From positions 1 through 6,272 of the forward strand of contig JBFLVI010000069.1 in assembly GCA_040758635.1 (NCBI GenBank): DNA of 6,272 bases, given 5' to 3'. Origin of the DNA: Yes71-27 sp040758635. GTDB taxonomy: Bacteria > Bacillota > Desulfotomaculia > Desulfotomaculales > Ammonificaceae. Under the pieces are notes generated by a model. It was not told the DNA's origin and searched no databases. It was given only the letters and a program-made list of their open reading frames with translations. The position numbers and the translations under genes are program-made. Below are positions 5,817-6,272 of the stretch, piece after piece. The number at the start of each line of letters is the position of its first letter. The first letter of the stretch is position 1.

Positions 5817-6182
5817 ATGCTGGATAATTGCATTAGGCCTTCCTTCTTCATTGGAGTATCACTTTACTGGTTTCTTTATAGATCTAAAAAGTACGACGGG
5901 AGAGTCTTAGGTTCCGTCGACATCTCGCTGCACGCGGAAAAGGAGCTTGTTCCCACCATTGCGCTGCTTCAGAGTTTAGTTCAATCAATCGAGGATAAGT
6001 TCTTCCGGCTAAGCTCTAACCAAGTCACTCGAAGTTTACAGTTTCCGTACGAAGATACGTTTACCTATTTTAACGTGCATTACGCAGACCCCAACCGTTA
6101 CCGCAGCGGGGCGTTCGGCTGGCACTCCGTTAGCCGGGACCTGATGTACAACGTGGTTCGCGGTCGTGGGATGGTCTATTAG
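5817..6182 (+). CDS. Hypothetical protein, 121 residues, second gene of an unknown pair
   Basis: ATG 5817 follows the previous stop by 3 bases and has GGAG (about 5805-5808) some 8 bases upstream, inside the preceding gene's last codons, so translational coupling is likely. The protein starts with a short hydrophobic stretch (about 9-21, SFFIGVSLYWFLY) followed at once by basic residues (RSKK). This could be a weak N-terminal membrane anchor with the rest in the cytoplasm. Residues about 40-70 form an amphipathic helix (EKELVPTIALLQSLVQSIEDKF). The second half is rich in Tyr, Phe, Asn and Arg (YEDTFTYFNVHYADPNRY), suggesting a compact beta-containing fold. I recognise no family or catalytic motif. 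Its tight link to the membrane-anchored neighbour suggests that the two proteins act together. Confidence 0.65.
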   Translation: MLDNCIRPSFFIGVSLYWFLYRSKKYDGRVLGSVDISLHAEKELVPTIALLQSLVQSIEDKFFRLSSNQVTRSLQFPYEDTFTYFNVHYADPNRYRSGAFGWHSVSRDLMYNVVRGRGMVY

Positions 6183-6239
6183 TCGGGCCACATAAATCTC
6201 CTTTGGCGGGTGCGGCTGCGAAAACCTCCGGCACCCGCC
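6183..6239 (+). repeat. Inverted repeat downstream of the 5817-6182 gene
   Basis: GGCGGGTGC (6205-6213) is exactly complementary to GCACCCGCC (6231-6239), with a 17-base loop. It could be a hairpin ending the upstream transcript, but no T-run follows on either strand, so it is not a standard intrinsic terminator. It competes with the fold proposed for the intron 5' end, because the right arm falls within that structure. Confidence 0.35.
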
Positions 6240-6272
6240 GGGGAAACCCAGGGTGGCAAAATGCCGAAGCAG
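6210..6272 (+). mobile_element. Probable 5' end of a group II intron (continues beyond the window)
   Basis: GTGCG at 6210-6214 matches the conserved group II intron 5' end (GUGYG). The following bases fold into a branched unit. CTGC (6216-6219) can pair with GCAG (6269-6272) to close it. Inside are CTCCGG/CCGGGG (6226-6231 with 6238-6243, one U-G pair), CCC-A-GGG (6247-6253) and GGCA-AAA-TGCC (6255-6265), ending in CCGAAGCAG. This layout resembles the beginning of domain I in bacterial group II introns. The putative 5' exon ends at 6209, 27 bases after the upstream stop codon, so the insertion is intergenic. The catalytic domain V and the reverse transcriptase/maturase would lie beyond the window, so the call is a pattern match only. 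Alternatives are another structured RNA or a plain GC hairpin. Confidence 0.45.

Noticed and set aside
6205..6239. Rho-independent terminator after the last gene
   Set aside because: A stable stem exists, but no T-run follows it on either strand, and the right arm fits a proposed intron fold.
6205..6272. Riboswitch (cobalamin, c-di-GMP-I or c-di-AMP type)
   Set aside because: Short stretches such as GGGGAAACCC and GGCAAAA recall these classes, but the order of conserved blocks does not match; a group II intron 5' end fits better.
1..6272. CRISPR array, toxin-antitoxin pair or recognised defence genes
   Set aside because: No regularly spaced repeats and no recognisable nuclease, toxin or antitoxin motifs were found on either strand.

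Overview
The window looks like a G+C-rich, low-redundancy bacterial chromosome segment, most likely from a clostridial Firmicute (Desulfotomaculum/Pelotomaculum/Moorella-like). This is inferred from the strong GGGGG/AGGAG-type ribosome binding sites, the GTG starts, the CHASE4 kinase paired with a receiver-HDOD protein, a large-serine-recombinase remnant and a probable group II intron. No marker in the window fixes the taxon.

Region 1 (1-3480, minus strand) is a well-preserved two-gene signalling operon. A 1011-residue membrane histidine kinase (CHASE4-HAMP-three PAS-DHp-CA) is followed 7 bases later by a response regulator whose receiver domain leads into what looks like an HDOD output domain, cut by the window edge. 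The regulator's Shine-Dalgarno sequence overlaps the kinase stop codon, so the pair is probably translationally coupled and works as a cognate sensor and regulator.

Region 2 (3481-3893) is a divergent intergenic stretch followed by a complete tRNA-Leu(GAG) on the plus strand, with a clear TATAAT promoter element and an encoded CCA end.

Region 3 (3872-4801) appears to be the scar of an integrated element. The 3' end of the tRNA gene overlaps the stop of a minus-strand fragment resembling the C-terminus of a large serine recombinase. The fragment's other end runs head-on into a plus-strand reading frame for a two-helix membrane protein that seems to have lost its N-terminal part.

Region 4 (4802-5273) has no full-length gene. 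It holds several short reading frames in different phases, some with good ribosome binding sites, best read as decayed small genes. One 32-codon reading can be rebuilt by assuming a single-base slip in an AAAA run.

Region 5 (5274-6182) has two adjacent plus-strand genes of unknown function, with lower G+C than the kinase operon: a membrane-anchored protein with a long extracytoplasmic domain, and a 121-residue protein. They are 3 bases apart and probably co-transcribed.

Region 6 (6210-6272) begins with GTGCG and folds into a compact multi-branched structure resembling the 5' end of a bacterial group II intron. The rest, including any reverse transcriptase/maturase, would lie beyond the window. 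Regions 3 to 6 together look like an accessory, repeatedly invaded stretch next to a tRNA gene. I see no CRISPR array, defence system or other clearly new system here.
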